64,000 bases of DNA from Fragilariopsis cylindrus CCMP1102 (Eukaryota > Bacillariophyta > Bacillariophyceae > Bacillariales > Bacillariaceae), in the NCBI GenBank assembly GCA_900095095.1, contig FMBT01000299.1, forward strand, positions 62,001 to 126,000, written 5' to 3'. Within the stretch, counting starts at the first letter, position 1, and each line of letters opens with the position of its first letter. A program made the position numbers and the translations under genes. Shown here one piece after another: positions 33,671-42,970 of this stretch. The notes beneath the pieces were generated by a model, which saw only the letters and a program-made list of their open reading frames with translations, ran no database searches and was not told the origin of the DNA.

Positions 33671-35995
33671 ATGGTTCTGGATGAATACATACAGGGTGAG
33701 TGCAACATACATCCTTATTCTATTCTCCAGAATGTTTTGGTGGAATGTTCATTTGTTAGTGATGATTTGATTGTACACCCCTTTGCCAACTCTCTGTACT
33801 CGAAAGAAAAAGCTTACATACAAAAGGTATGCGATACACTTTTTTTCTTGTCGGTATTACATGACGAACGATTGGACGAGAAAGAAGACCGATCTTTGCC
33901 ACACCCTCTTCATTTGATTTTTCGGAAAGGAAGGATTGCCAACCAACTAGAGTATAGAGAGTGGACAAGATTTTCGGTCAAGACGATTTTCTTAGATCTA
34001 AAAAAACATATTAACGATAGTAAAGTACACGGTCTTCAGCAGGTTGAGATAACATGGACCTCATGCCGTCGTCATCTGACTTTTTTTTTTGAAGTCTTCT
34101 ACTGGTATGTATCAAATGTGGTGGATCAAAAAAAATATTTCACTGTTGGTAATGATTGTAGCACAGGGAAAAGAGTTGTATATCTGCGAGATCGGAACAA
34201 AAAACAATTTACTGATCTCACCCAATGGTACGGCAAAATGTCTCACTATATGTATACACTCCTGCGACGAACCACATCATCTTCGATACGCAACTGGGAA
34301 AAAAAACACACCAACTTCGATGCTTTTATTGCAGCATCAGAGAGTATAAACAACGATGCCTCGAAAAATACGAACTCGTGTGACAATTCGGACACCAATT
34401 CAGGTGACGATTCGGACAACGATTTCGGTGGATCTGCGTCGGAAAAATTAGAAAACGATTTGAATACCAATTCATCGAATGAAAAAGCCACCGAAAAATC
34501 TAACAAAGATTCGGATGACGATTCAAATGAAAAGTCGGATGACGATTCGGATGACGATTCCGATTCGGATGACGATTCCAGAAAATCCAAAAGCAATGGA
34601 ATAGCCACTGAAAAATCGGATGAAGAATCAGATAGCGAATTGGATGACGATTCGGATGATGGTTTAGAAAGATCAAAAAGCGATGGAATAACCACTGTCA
34701 AACCGAACGTACATTCGGATGACGATTCCAGAAAATCAAAAAGCGATGGAATAGCCACTGAAAAATTGGATGAAGAATCAGATACCGGTTTGGATGACGA
34801 TTCGGATGATGCTTTAGAAAGATCAACAAGCGATGGAATCAAAGATTCAGAGGACGATTTTGATGAAATATCCGATTCGGATATCGATGAAGTATCTAAA
34901 ATAGAGCAAAAAAGTGTCAACGGCGATGACGATTCAGGCATAATCTCTGATAATCACTACTGGAAAAATAGCGATAAAGATACAGATACTGAATCGGGCA
35001 ATCGTGATCAGGATCCGATAAGGAAGCGTCACGAGTTAATGAATTATGCAAGAGCACGATACAACGACAATATGTGTTCAAAAATAGAAGAGGTAATAAC
35101 CAAAATAGATGATTGTAAGTCAACCATTCACGATATAAACGACGAGAAAAGATACGTTGATATGTGCACTGGATTCCATACTTATTTGAAAGGTAAAATC
35201 GTTGGTAAAATGAAGTGGGGTTCCACCAAAGAAAAACAAGAACAAGTCCAGTCTTCCGATGTTGGTATAGTACAGAAACAACTTTCATACCGAAGTAGTA
35301 AAGTTCCAATTGGTCACGTGTTAGCAATGAACGGAAGCTTCATTGGACAGGAATTGATACAGGATATATACAATTTTGTTAACAATCACGGAATGATTTC
35401 TCGGGGTGACTTCTTCAGCAGCTCAGATCCCAAACATGGATATGTATCCTATGCGTCGACTGTTCACCCAACAGTATTTTCATATTCCGATGGGACGAAA
35501 AAGATTCCTGCTGTTCCTCTACCCCCGGCGATCGCCGTATTATTAGCATCGGTACAAGAACAAATACTAGACACGCAATTTGAATATATGAATTCGAGGT
35601 CGACCGATCGATCGAGACCTATCCATCGAACTTTCTTTAATGGTGTGCAAATACAGGTAGGTGGTGGCTTTGGTCCTCATTCAGACCGAAGCCCAGACAC
35701 TTGCTATCCCGATTCTAACAACAATCCTTCAGGAGACCCAAGATTTCCCCATGTAAACGAGATGCAGGTCGTTACTGTCGGTTTTGTCTTTGATAAGGAT
35801 GGTAAGATAGTTCAACGGAAGGATGCTGGGCGATGCGAGATTGTCTGGATGGACAAAAACAACGAAAAAGAAGAGCTTAACCAAATTCTTACAGAGCAGA
35901 TTTTTCTACATCTTCAGATGCACAATATTCAGGAACGATGTATATTTAAAAGAATTGCTTGTATTATCTATCGTACACAGTTGGCAGTTGGTTGA
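33671..35995 (+). CDS. 2-oxoglutarate/Fe(II) dioxygenase-like protein with long acidic repeat region, 774 aa
   Basis: The start at 33671 (ACCATGG) is chosen over the open frame beginning at 33593, which lacks ATG; a 21-bp direct repeat sits immediately upstream. Residues ~1-220 are an unfamiliar folded region. Residues ~235-425 are Ser/Asp-rich with internal repeats (GIATEKSDEESDSELDDDSD type). The C-terminal ~180 residues fit the double-stranded beta-helix dioxygenases: FNGVQIQVGGGFGPHSD gives the metal ligands His670 and Asp672, His751 (QMHNIQ) is a fitting third ligand, and Arg761/Arg768 (KRIACIIYRT) fit the 2-oxoglutarate-binding strand. AlkB-like demethylation or hydroxylation is inferred from motif spacing only. 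The last 18 codons lie inside the right direct repeat. Confidence 0.65.
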   Translation: MVLDEYIQGECNIHPYSILQNVLVECSFVSDDLIVHPFANSLYSKEKAYIQKVCDTLFFLSVLHDERLDEKEDRSLPHPLHLIFRKGRIANQLEYREWTRFSVKTIFLDLKKHINDSKVHGLQQVEITWTSCRRHLTFFFEVFYWYVSNVVDQKKYFTVGNDCSTGKRVVYLRDRNKKQFTDLTQWYGKMSHYMYTLLRRTTSSSIRNWEKKHTNFDAFIAASESINNDASKNTNSCDNSDTNSGDDSDNDFGGSASEKLENDLNTNSSNEKATEKSNKDSDDDSNEKSDDDSDDDSDSDDDSRKSKSNGIATEKSDEESDSELDDDSDDGLERSKSDGITTVKPNVHSDDDSRKSKSDGIATEKLDEESDTGLDDDSDDALERSTSDGIKDSEDDFDEISDSDIDEVSKIEQKSVNGDDDSGIISDNHYWKNSDKDTDTESGNRDQDPIRKRHELMNYARARYNDNMCSKIEEVITKIDDCKSTIHDINDEKRYVDMCTGFHTYLKGKIVGKMKWGSTKEKQEQVQSSDVGIVQKQLSYRSSKVPIGHVLAMNGSFIGQELIQDIYNFVNNHGMISRGDFFSSSDPKHGYVSYASTVHPTVFSYSDGTKKIPAVPLPPAIAVLLASVQEQILDTQFEYMNSRSTDRSRPIHRTFFNGVQIQVGGGFGPHSDRSPDTCYPDSNNNPSGDPRFPHVNEMQVVTVGFVFDKDGKIVQRKDAGRCEIVWMDKNNEKEELNQILTEQIFLHLQMHNIQERCIFKRIACIIYRTQLAVG

Positions 35996-36305
35996 TTCAT
36001 TCATCAGTGAAGACTGGACGTTCGATTAGTTATATTAGTTAGTTACTATTTTGGTTCTGCAAACAGTTGTTTGTTAGCTACCCTCTTTATCATTTTTAAA
36101 ATATTTGTTTTGCTTGTCGAAGTAGTGATTTGGTTGAAATGTTTTAACATTTCTTCAATTTCTGTTTCGGTACCATACGATTGCCCCTCCTTTTTGTAGC
36201 CATCGTTGCATGTTTTTTGTACATTAAACATGAACTCCACCATCTGCTCTCTCAAATCAGCTCTATCAAACCATACCTCCCTAATTATTTCAATCATTAC
36301 TGACA
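35939..36305. repeat. Right long direct repeat of the two-gene unit (367 bp)
   Basis: Direct copy of 30872-31230, also TG to CA. It contains the end of the dioxygenase gene and then an isolated copy of the last ~85 codons of the zinc-motif gene on the minus strand. The flanking 5-bp sequences (ATATT left of the left copy, AGATC right of this one) do not match, so there is no simple target-site duplication. Confidence 0.9.
36046..36305 (-). pseudogene. 3'-terminal fragment of the zinc-motif gene
   Basis: It codes for the C-terminal stretch SVMIEIIREVWFDRADLREQ..EFMFNVQK seen in the complete gene at 31070, then stops matching at 36305. The frame on the minus strand runs on into the antisense of the neighbouring acidic gene, which has no meaning as a protein. 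It is a by-product of the repeat. Confidence 0.8.
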
Positions 36306-37437
36306 AGATCGAAACGTCGTTGCTCCTCGAGTCATCGCCGATGGCGAAGAAATTATCGTAGATGGCGAAGAAATTGTCGTAGACGAACAGCAGGGTGATG
36401 TTCTCGTAAACGAAGAAGTTATCGTTGATGCTCGAGTCATCGCCGATGGCGAAGAAATTATCGTAGACGAACAGCAGGGTGATGTTATCGTAGACGAAGA
36501 AGTTATCGTAGACGAACAGGAAGATGACGACGAAGAAGAAGAAGAAGAGTACATCACCGACTTTGACACTACAACAAACGATGTCCGTTTTTCTGAAATT
36601 CAAGTGTATCGCAACACTGTATTCACAACTATTCTTGATAATATCAAGAACGAACATTATTTGAATAAGAAGGAGAATTCTTTAATCGCTGTAACTGATC
36701 GTCAACTAGTCATATTTACTAATCAAGTATACGAAATAACAAAAGGGGCTGGGATGCGATTCCTTATTGCAGTGGCCGAAATTTTGGGTGTAACTAATTT
36801 TGTTACAATGGCGGAAGAAGATATCATGCCAAGAATTGAAGTTGCTTTAAGAGAGGTCTTCTTTTCCGACGATAACGACGTTCCAGTCCAAAACGTCGAA
36901 GCTGCAGTCGTTCAAGATCGAAACGTCGTTGGTGGTGGTGATGGTGATGGTGATGGAGATGCGGTACAAGGTGGTATTGAACCACATAACCTCTTATTGT
37001 TAAATCAACAACCAGTCGTTGATGTTCCAGTCCAAAACGTCGAAGCTGTAGACGAACAGCACGGTGATGTTATCGTAGACAGAGAAGAAGAAGAAGAAGA
37101 AGAAGAAGAAGAAGAAGAAGAGTTCAACGCCGATGATGACGTAGAACTTATCGTAGTGGGTCATACAACACCGGTGGCAATACGAACAGCTTCAGTAGTT
37201 ACACCAGATAATAATGGAGACAATGAGGTCGACGGCGTCAACAACGACGACGAGGTGAACGAAATAGCTATCGTCAACGTTGAAGATCTTGTATCTGAGC
37301 AGGACGTACTTGGATTTAAAAGTGTGTGCGAAGCAATCAAGCAGACTGTTGGCAGTAACGTCATTGTAGAAGCAGCTGATTTTGGAAAGTTTCATAAGGA
37401 CAATGGTTCAGATGATTTATCATTCACTCCTCTCTAG
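36306..37437 (+). pseudogene. 5'-truncated acidic repeat protein
   Basis: The plus-strand frame is open from the edge of the right direct repeat to the stop at 37435-37437, but has no in-frame ATG until 36753, so its natural start seems lost. It reads as Val/Asp/Glu-rich repeats (VIADGEEIIVD, DEQQGDVIVDEEV), then a more regular block (VFTTILDNIKNEHYL .. MRFLIAVAEILGV), then a second repeat zone with a poly-Glu run and DEQHGDVIVD. The phrase QDRNVV occurs both at the very edge and again near 36918-36935, in DNA as well as protein. Family unknown. A short form from 36753 could still be made. Confidence 0.5.
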
Positions 37438-37746
37438 AGTGTGTCCAGGAATCTAATTAACTGACAGTTGCCGGAGATAGCTCCGTATTTGCAGCTGATT
37501 TTGGAAAGTTATATATATAAGGTTTATCATTCCGTCTCTAGTTTATACTTGATTACGCATCATGGTCGAATCCTCGGATGACCAACGGGATTCATTGTCA
37601 TCTTCTACTTTTTGAAATATCACAACAATTATACTAAATATATATATATTACTATTAACATTACTATTAAAATTATTTCCTGAATGAGTTGATTATCTAC
37701 ATTAATGCCTTCTTGTGTTTTTATTGACGTGCATCCATCAGAACGA
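37438..37746. other. Intergenic space between convergent genes
   Basis: These 309 bp are AT-rich and hold a partial repeat of GCAGCTGATTTTGGAAAGTT (37376 and 37491), copied from the end of the upstream frame. No gene is seen. Confidence 0.5.
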
Positions 37747-38247
37747 TCATTCAAATTCAGCATCTTCAGAGTCGCTGTCGCTCTCTGCATCACCGTCACC
37801 ATCAGACATCATAGGGGTATTGAGATCGTGAATTCTGTTGAGGAAATCCATCCTGTCGTGTAGTGCAGCTTCCCTCTTCTTCTCCCACACATACTTGGTC
37901 TTTTTCCTTTTACGGCGCTTTGCCTTTTTGGTAGCTTGATTCCAGAAGGTGCTCCAGGTATTTTTCCTTTCGATCGTTGCCATGTCGTGATTCTGATGTT
38001 CCTTGGCTTCCGCAATGACTTCTTTTTGGTGGTCAATAATCAACTTGAATGTACCAGGATCCATGAGCGACCCACTCTTGATTCTTTTAACATGCTTCTG
38101 CTTCTTCCAGCTACCGACCTTTATTGATTTTGGTACACGGCGAATGTATGATTGGACACGAACAGTATCGGAGGCTGCCAATGTCATGCCTTTAATTTGA
38201 GCTGACACTTCTTGCTCTTGCGTTTGCGTGATAGTTGGTGGTTCCAT
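37747..38247 (-). CDS. Small basic protein with acidic tail, unknown function
   Basis: A 166-residue single-exon frame from ATG 38247. Residues ~35-130 are Lys/Arg-rich, including TKKAKRRKRKKTKYVWEKKR, which could act as a nuclear or nucleolar localisation signal and nucleic-acid contact. The last 20 residues are a run of Asp, Glu and Ser (DGDGDAESDSDSEDAEFE), a typical CK2-type acidic tail. I do not recognise the family. It lies just upstream of the 3' end of the triple-C48 gene on the same strand, separated by about 510 bp, so the two are transcribed separately. Confidence 0.55.
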   Translation of the reverse strand: MEPPTITQTQEQEVSAQIKGMTLAASDTVRVQSYIRRVPKSIKVGSWKKQKHVKRIKSGSLMDPGTFKLIIDHQKEVIAEAKEHQNHDMATIERKNTWSTFWNQATKKAKRRKRKKTKYVWEKKREAALHDRMDFLNRIHDLNTPMMSDGDGDAESDSDSEDAEFE

Positions 38248-38757
38248 TGTTTAAGATATAGTTTCTATTTTTATGACCAGTTTATAACGGTCTTTTTGAA
38301 AGCGAAATATGGAAATAAAAAAATTACACGCAAAAGTGCGGTCAAAACGAACTGAAGAAATCTTTCCTAATAATGGATTATGGTCGCGGTTAATTCAAAT
38401 TGCTACTGGACATGATCGCGCGCACAAAATCATTTAATACGTGAGGGTTTTAGCAATAAGATTGTTAGAAGAAAACATCACGCAATACTGTAGAGTCAGT
38501 TTAAACAAAAATACAAAAGCATAACGGAATATGGTCGCGTATTGAATAGTGATTCGTGCATAAAGGTTCAGATTTAGTCCTTTTCTTATCATTGTCTTGA
38601 ACATACACCAGTATTCGCTACAGTTGACCTCAAGAGAGCGTAGGAACTAATACGATCCTATCCACATACTCGTTTAAAAAAATAAATAGAGGAATATAAT
38701 CGTATAATATATCTATCTATTTTACAACGAAGTGCTTTCTATATTAATGACTACCCA
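38248..38757. other. Intergenic region between co-oriented genes
   Basis: These 510 bp carry no supported gene or repeat. They include the upstream region of the small basic protein gene and the 3' end of the C48 gene. Confidence 0.45.
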
Positions 38758-41700
38758 CTATTTTCTGGAAAGCGCTGCTACCAGCTCAATAAACTTTTTG
38801 TACTGTGACCGCATCTTGTGAACGTACCTCTGGTCAAATTTGAAATGATCCGAGTCAGTAATCTGCATCTTGAATCCCTCTTCATCTAGACATGGCGGGT
38901 TTCCCTTCAGAATAGGAAAGTCAATAAGATTATCTAGCGATCTGAATGTAGCAACAGCGTATTTCAAGCTGAAGATGCCACAGTCATAACCATTCTTTTG
39001 TCTCGCTCTAATCGGATTGAGCACATGCATAGTTTTGGCAGAAAACGCTCCTATTCTTCCATGAATGCGGTTCCATTCTGCATTCAGCCATGAATAAATC
39101 CTACTCTCGACATTACGCACGTCACCACCCAACGAATCAAAGTATAGCAAAATAGGCATTAAGGAACAACTGCTGTCCTCACGCGATATGCTCCCAAGAT
39201 TAAGCAAGATTACATGTGACCAGTGTAAATCTTTAACAATAGGAATAAAGAGCGCCCGCTTCTTGAAAATATCTATTGTTTTTGTAAATGTAGACGATTT
39301 TGAATTCCAACTTTCTCCCATCAACGAGGTATATAGATATGACGAAAATACATGAGCATCAGCACGATTGCTATCTGATATAGCCATCATCAAAAAAAAA
39401 TCAACCAAAGTATCGTTTAGCCATTGTCCAGCCAATAAACCACAAAAGTCGTTCACCTTCACAACGATCGGTCGGTCACTACTCGCCGTCTTATCTGGCA
39501 CCCAGTTAGCAAATTCTTCCAGGCCAGACTGGTCACATGCCACTTTTATCTGATTAATCTTTTCACTATCAAAAGGATGAGATATGAGTACATCAGAACT
39601 ATTTTTGTTACCTGTAAACTTTGACCTTTTTTTCGGATCAATTTTTGTTCGTCTTTCATACAAACCCTCCAAATGATCCAACAACGGGGCAGCGATGCAT
39701 TTGAATGACACAATTTTATTAATACGAATGAATTCAATTCCAAAATCTTGTTGAAGATCGAAGCTATCTCGAGAACACCCAAACTCGATCACCAGGATCG
39801 TAGTATCTGAAACTGAAGGTGGAAAGTCAATTTTTGTTTTGAAATCTAACTGCTCAATATCTGCAACAGGAACTTTGAAGGAACAAAAGCTTTCGATGCG
39901 CGTTTGCTTAGTGCAATCATCAAAGTTGACTTCGCCATAAGCATCACTCATGAAGAATTTGGTATCGGTGACGCTCTCAACGTCAACTTTAAGCACCGGA
40001 TGCCTCCTGGTTTTACCAGGAGCGTGGTCGATCTTTAGATAGCTATATCTTCGGTTATATGTGACTTCAAATTCACCCTCATGAACATGCTTGCCAATCG
40101 AATACCTAAAGATGGTATACTGTCGTAATCTCGATATTTCTTCGGTGCTGTCGATTTTAGAATTGTTGGTGTTATCTTCTGGAGGAGAAGACCTCGAAGC
40201 CTTGCGCATTGGCGAATCAGGTGTTGTAATTTTTCGTTTATTACTTGCTGGAGTTTTGATTTGGGTGGGACCTCCACTACTGTTGCTAATATAAGAGTCC
40301 AGTTCAGCACCATCCAACGGCAACATCTCCTGAAGTTTATCAGTACAATCTTGTTTTAACGCTTTCAAGAATTTAGCTTGACGAATAAGAAAAGTTGCAG
40401 CATTGGCTTCGCCCCCATCACGAAGTGTTAGGTCATCGAGAGTTGCACCGAACCGAAAACTAGGCGAAAAATACATGTCTCTCTTCCTAAGGCTGTATCC
40501 ATCCTCTAGTATCACCTGTTGCTTTTCTGCATCAATACGGACTATTTTTGATGATTTAAATTCCTTTGGTGGCGCATCGTAGTGGAAGTACCGAATCGTA
40601 TCACCACATGATAGTTCGGTCAAAACTGCACCATTCTTCCTATGTTGTTCCATCTCACCATCAGAGATATACATATATGACGTAACAGAGGAGCCGTCGT
40701 CGTCGACAATGTCTGATTCATTACCTCCTTCCGAACCAATGTTCGCATGGTTGTTTTTAGTCATGTTGATATCGTCGTTGTTGGGGCTCTTCATGTCCTT
40801 GTTATTGGCGCTGTTGCTACCGTTATTGGTATCGTCGTTGTTGGTCATGCAGCTCCCGTTGTCGTCCAAATCATCTGCGTCACTTTCGTCACTGGATTTT
40901 TTCTCCGGCAATTCATTCCTCTTCTTTATTCGAACCGAAATATTGTAAATGGCGGAAAAAAGTACTAATAAATCTTTCATTATAAACAAACATGTATCTA
41001 GAGCACTACACTCCGTGATAATATCTGAAAAAGTTTCTTTAGTATTTTTTGCACTCCTTCGACCGCTAAGTTTGCTTTCGCCTTTGAAGTTTTCATGTAC
41101 CACATTCTTGTACACAATAGCAATATACATGATGAGATAATACCCACTTTCAAATGTACTAGTCTGCTTGCGAACAGGTATAGAATAATGGGGTAGGTTA
41201 CCACGATGAAATATGATATCATGGAACGGACTTGACTTGGGGGGCAACCCTTTCTTTGAGGGCAACCCTTTCTTTGAGGGCTTTTGCATCTTTTCGTTCT
41301 TGTCTTTCTGAATTATGGTGTTAAGGAGACCACGCACATTTTGAGCCCATTCTATCGTGCTATGTCTATAATTACTACCACTGTCGAAGTGGTATATGCC
41401 TGGAGAAGATTTAACTCTCTGTGGATCTTCCCACAGAGAAGATAAATTGAATACAAACATAACGGAGTAGTGACCGCCTCGCCATATCGGAAAAGCAATA
41501 CATTCGTACGATAAAAGTGAGGATAATCGAAAATATTTCGGGAAACGTTTCTGAAGCATCGGCCATTCCGTACTCCCCAAATCTAGTACCGATCTTCTAA
41601 CCGGAAAGAATCGCCTTTTTTTACTATCCTCGTCCCGCATTATCCAGTAAGATGCCATATCGATCATCGAGTCGGTGGCCCATGCAGCACGAAGTGCCTC

Positions 41701-42543
41701 GGTAGAACTGCTTCTTTGCCTAGTGACATTTTGACATCGTCCTTCTGATGATGATTGTTCATAAAGACGGATAGCTTTTTGAATTCTTGTAAAGCCCTGA
41801 TAATCAAAATCTACCTCTTTGAAATTGTGTGTACGATCTGCAGAATTGTCACCAGTAGAACCCCGTAATTCTTCCGTCGAGAGTATAGATCCAACAAACT
41901 TCCAGGTGGAGAAAAGTGTTTTATCGGCGTCAGGGGTACCTTCAGCAACAATGGGGAATATAATTGTTGCATTTTTATCTGTAAATTCTTTTCGCAATTG
42001 ATGTAAGTTCAATCCTAGAGTCTCTCGAATGTATTGACGACCGGTGATGACAAGTTCAAATTCAGAAAATACTTTCAATCGTTCATTCATAAAACTCAAA
42101 TCCTTCTTCAAAATACATAATGCTACTGTATGTCTGATATGTTCGCTCATCACGAAATGTTGACTGATTTTCCTAATCATTGAAAGAGTTTGGTCCAAGT
42201 CGCCTGAATAGAATACGGCAAATATATACATAAAAACACAGACAAATACACCACAATCACTAATCGTTTGTACCGGACAAGGAGGCCATTCGACGGTCCA
42301 GTCTTTGTGTGGTTCTTCGTGGCTGATATACTTTTTGAGAAATGCAGGAACGGCTTTGGTATAGAAAATCCGACGCAGTTGATGGTTTTCATCTAGCGAT
42401 GTATCCAACATAATGACGCGGCCTGATTCCGTTAAAACAATACACAGAATCCAATGTTTAGGACGGACACAATATATTGGAATCGAAAATATTCCTGGTG
42501 CAATTCCAACAGCGTTAGGCTTAGGACCATTCTCAAACGTCAT
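38758..42543 (-). CDS. Large protein with three C48 (Ulp1/SENP-like) cysteine peptidase modules
   Basis: The frame is open from 42615 to 38758; 42543 is its first ATG (1,261 residues). Numbering below counts from 42606, 21 residues earlier. The C-terminal module is a full Ulp1 domain: GQWLNDTLVDFF, His1128 (HW), Asp1157 (YFDS), Gln1203 and Cys1209 (QKNGYDCG). The N-terminal module also keeps a full set: His51 (HW), Asp68, Gln113 and Cys118 (QTISDCG). The middle module has His379, Asp408 and Gln481, but ESG at 486-488, so Ser replaces the nucleophile. An acidic Asn/Asp linker and a region that may be a chromatin-type reader lie between. Such enzymes remove SUMO or related modifiers. TTTTTCCACTAG right before the open frame looks like a splice acceptor, so a 5' exon may be missing. 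Confidence 0.78.
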   Translation of the reverse strand: MTFENGPKPNAVGIAPGIFSIPIYCVRPKHWILCIVLTESGRVIMLDTSLDENHQLRRIFYTKAVPAFLKKYISHEEPHKDWTVEWPPCPVQTISDCGVFVCVFMYIFAVFYSGDLDQTLSMIRKISQHFVMSEHIRHTVALCILKKDLSFMNERLKVFSEFELVITGRQYIRETLGLNLHQLRKEFTDKNATIIFPIVAEGTPDADKTLFSTWKFVGSILSTEELRGSTGDNSADRTHNFKEVDFDYQGFTRIQKAIRLYEQSSSEGRCQNVTRQRSSSTEALRAAWATDSMIDMASYWIMRDEDSKKRRFFPVRRSVLDLGSTEWPMLQKRFPKYFRLSSLLSYECIAFPIWRGGHYSVMFVFNLSSLWEDPQRVKSSPGIYHFDSGSNYRHSTIEWAQNVRGLLNTIIQKDKNEKMQKPSKKGLPSKKGLPPKSSPFHDIIFHRGNLPHYSIPVRKQTSTFESGYYLIMYIAIVYKNVVHENFKGESKLSGRRSAKNTKETFSDIITECSALDTCLFIMKDLLVLFSAIYNISVRIKKRNELPEKKSSDESDADDLDDNGSCMTNNDDTNNGSNSANNKDMKSPNNDDINMTKNNHANIGSEGGNESDIVDDDGSSVTSYMYISDGEMEQHRKNGAVLTELSCGDTIRYFHYDAPPKEFKSSKIVRIDAEKQQVILEDGYSLRKRDMYFSPSFRFGATLDDLTLRDGGEANAATFLIRQAKFLKALKQDCTDKLQEMLPLDGAELDSYISNSSGGPTQIKTPASNKRKITTPDSPMRKASRSSPPEDNTNNSKIDSTEEISRLRQYTIFRYSIGKHVHEGEFEVTYNRRYSYLKIDHAPGKTRRHPVLKVDVESVTDTKFFMSDAYGEVNFDDCTKQTRIESFCSFKVPVADIEQLDFKTKIDFPPSVSDTTILVIEFGCSRDSFDLQQDFGIEFIRINKIVSFKCIAAPLLDHLEGLYERRTKIDPKKRSKFTGNKNSSDVLISHPFDSEKINQIKVACDQSGLEEFANWVPDKTASSDRPIVVKVNDFCGLLAGQWLNDTLVDFFLMMAISDSNRADAHVFSSYLYTSLMGESWNSKSSTFTKTIDIFKKRALFIPIVKDLHWSHVILLNLGSISREDSSCSLMPILLYFDSLGGDVRNVESRIYSWLNAEWNRIHGRIGAFSAKTMHVLNPIRARQKNGYDCGIFSLKYAVATFRSLDNLIDFPILKGNPPCLDEEGFKMQITDSDHFKFDQRYVHKMRSQYKKFIELVAALSRK

Positions 42544-42956
42544 TTCCCGCAAACCGTGTAGTAACTGTTCGTGGGAATATTTTTTTTCGGTAATCAAAAA
42601 TCTCAAATCGCCCAGGACCTTCTCCTTCTAGTGGAAAAACACACTCTTTTCGTTTGGAATAATTTAAAACGCGCACCTTTGTTTACACATCTACTAAAAC
42701 AACTAGTACTAAATCTACGTAGAAACTACGTAGAAAACTTTTGTCAACCTTTCAATTTGAGGTATCGACCATGGTAATCATGTCTAATACTATCCAAGCA
42801 GGGTGGAATTTTGACAACATTGATAGCATAGTCGATGAAATATCTGTAGGGACCAACTCAAGTTACAAAAAGATTGAAAATACGAGGAAAAATGATGGAG
42901 AAATGATTTTAGCAAAATCTGCAACATACCAGACGACAGACTATTTGAACTAGATT
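42544..42956. other. Region between the C48 gene and the LINE
   Basis: It contains the probable intron or promoter of the C48 gene and an unexplained plus-strand frame ending at 42951-42953 (from 42774: MVIMSNTIQAGWNFDNIDSI..). That frame may be 5' sequence of the LINE or an interrupted host exon; I cannot decide. TACGTAG occurs twice in tandem at 42715-42732. Confidence 0.35.
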
Positions 42957-42970
42957 TTACACCAACCAGC

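Noticed and set aside
34246-34941. Minus-strand Ser-rich frame
   Set aside because: It is the antisense of the Asp/Ser repeat of the dioxygenase gene.
30872-36305. An LTR retrotransposon (TG...CA direct repeats)
   Set aside because: There is no gag, protease, integrase or reverse transcriptase, no target duplication, and both genes are coded into the repeats from opposite sides.
36306-36657. Minus-strand frame rich in Phe/Val/Tyr/Asp (FVYDNFF repeats)
   Set aside because: It is the antisense of the acidic repeats of the plus-strand gene fused to a repeat-borne gene tail.
38758-42606. A Polinton-type element because of the Ulp1-like protease
   Set aside because: There is no family B polymerase, capsid or packaging ATPase gene, and no terminal inverted repeats are seen nearby.
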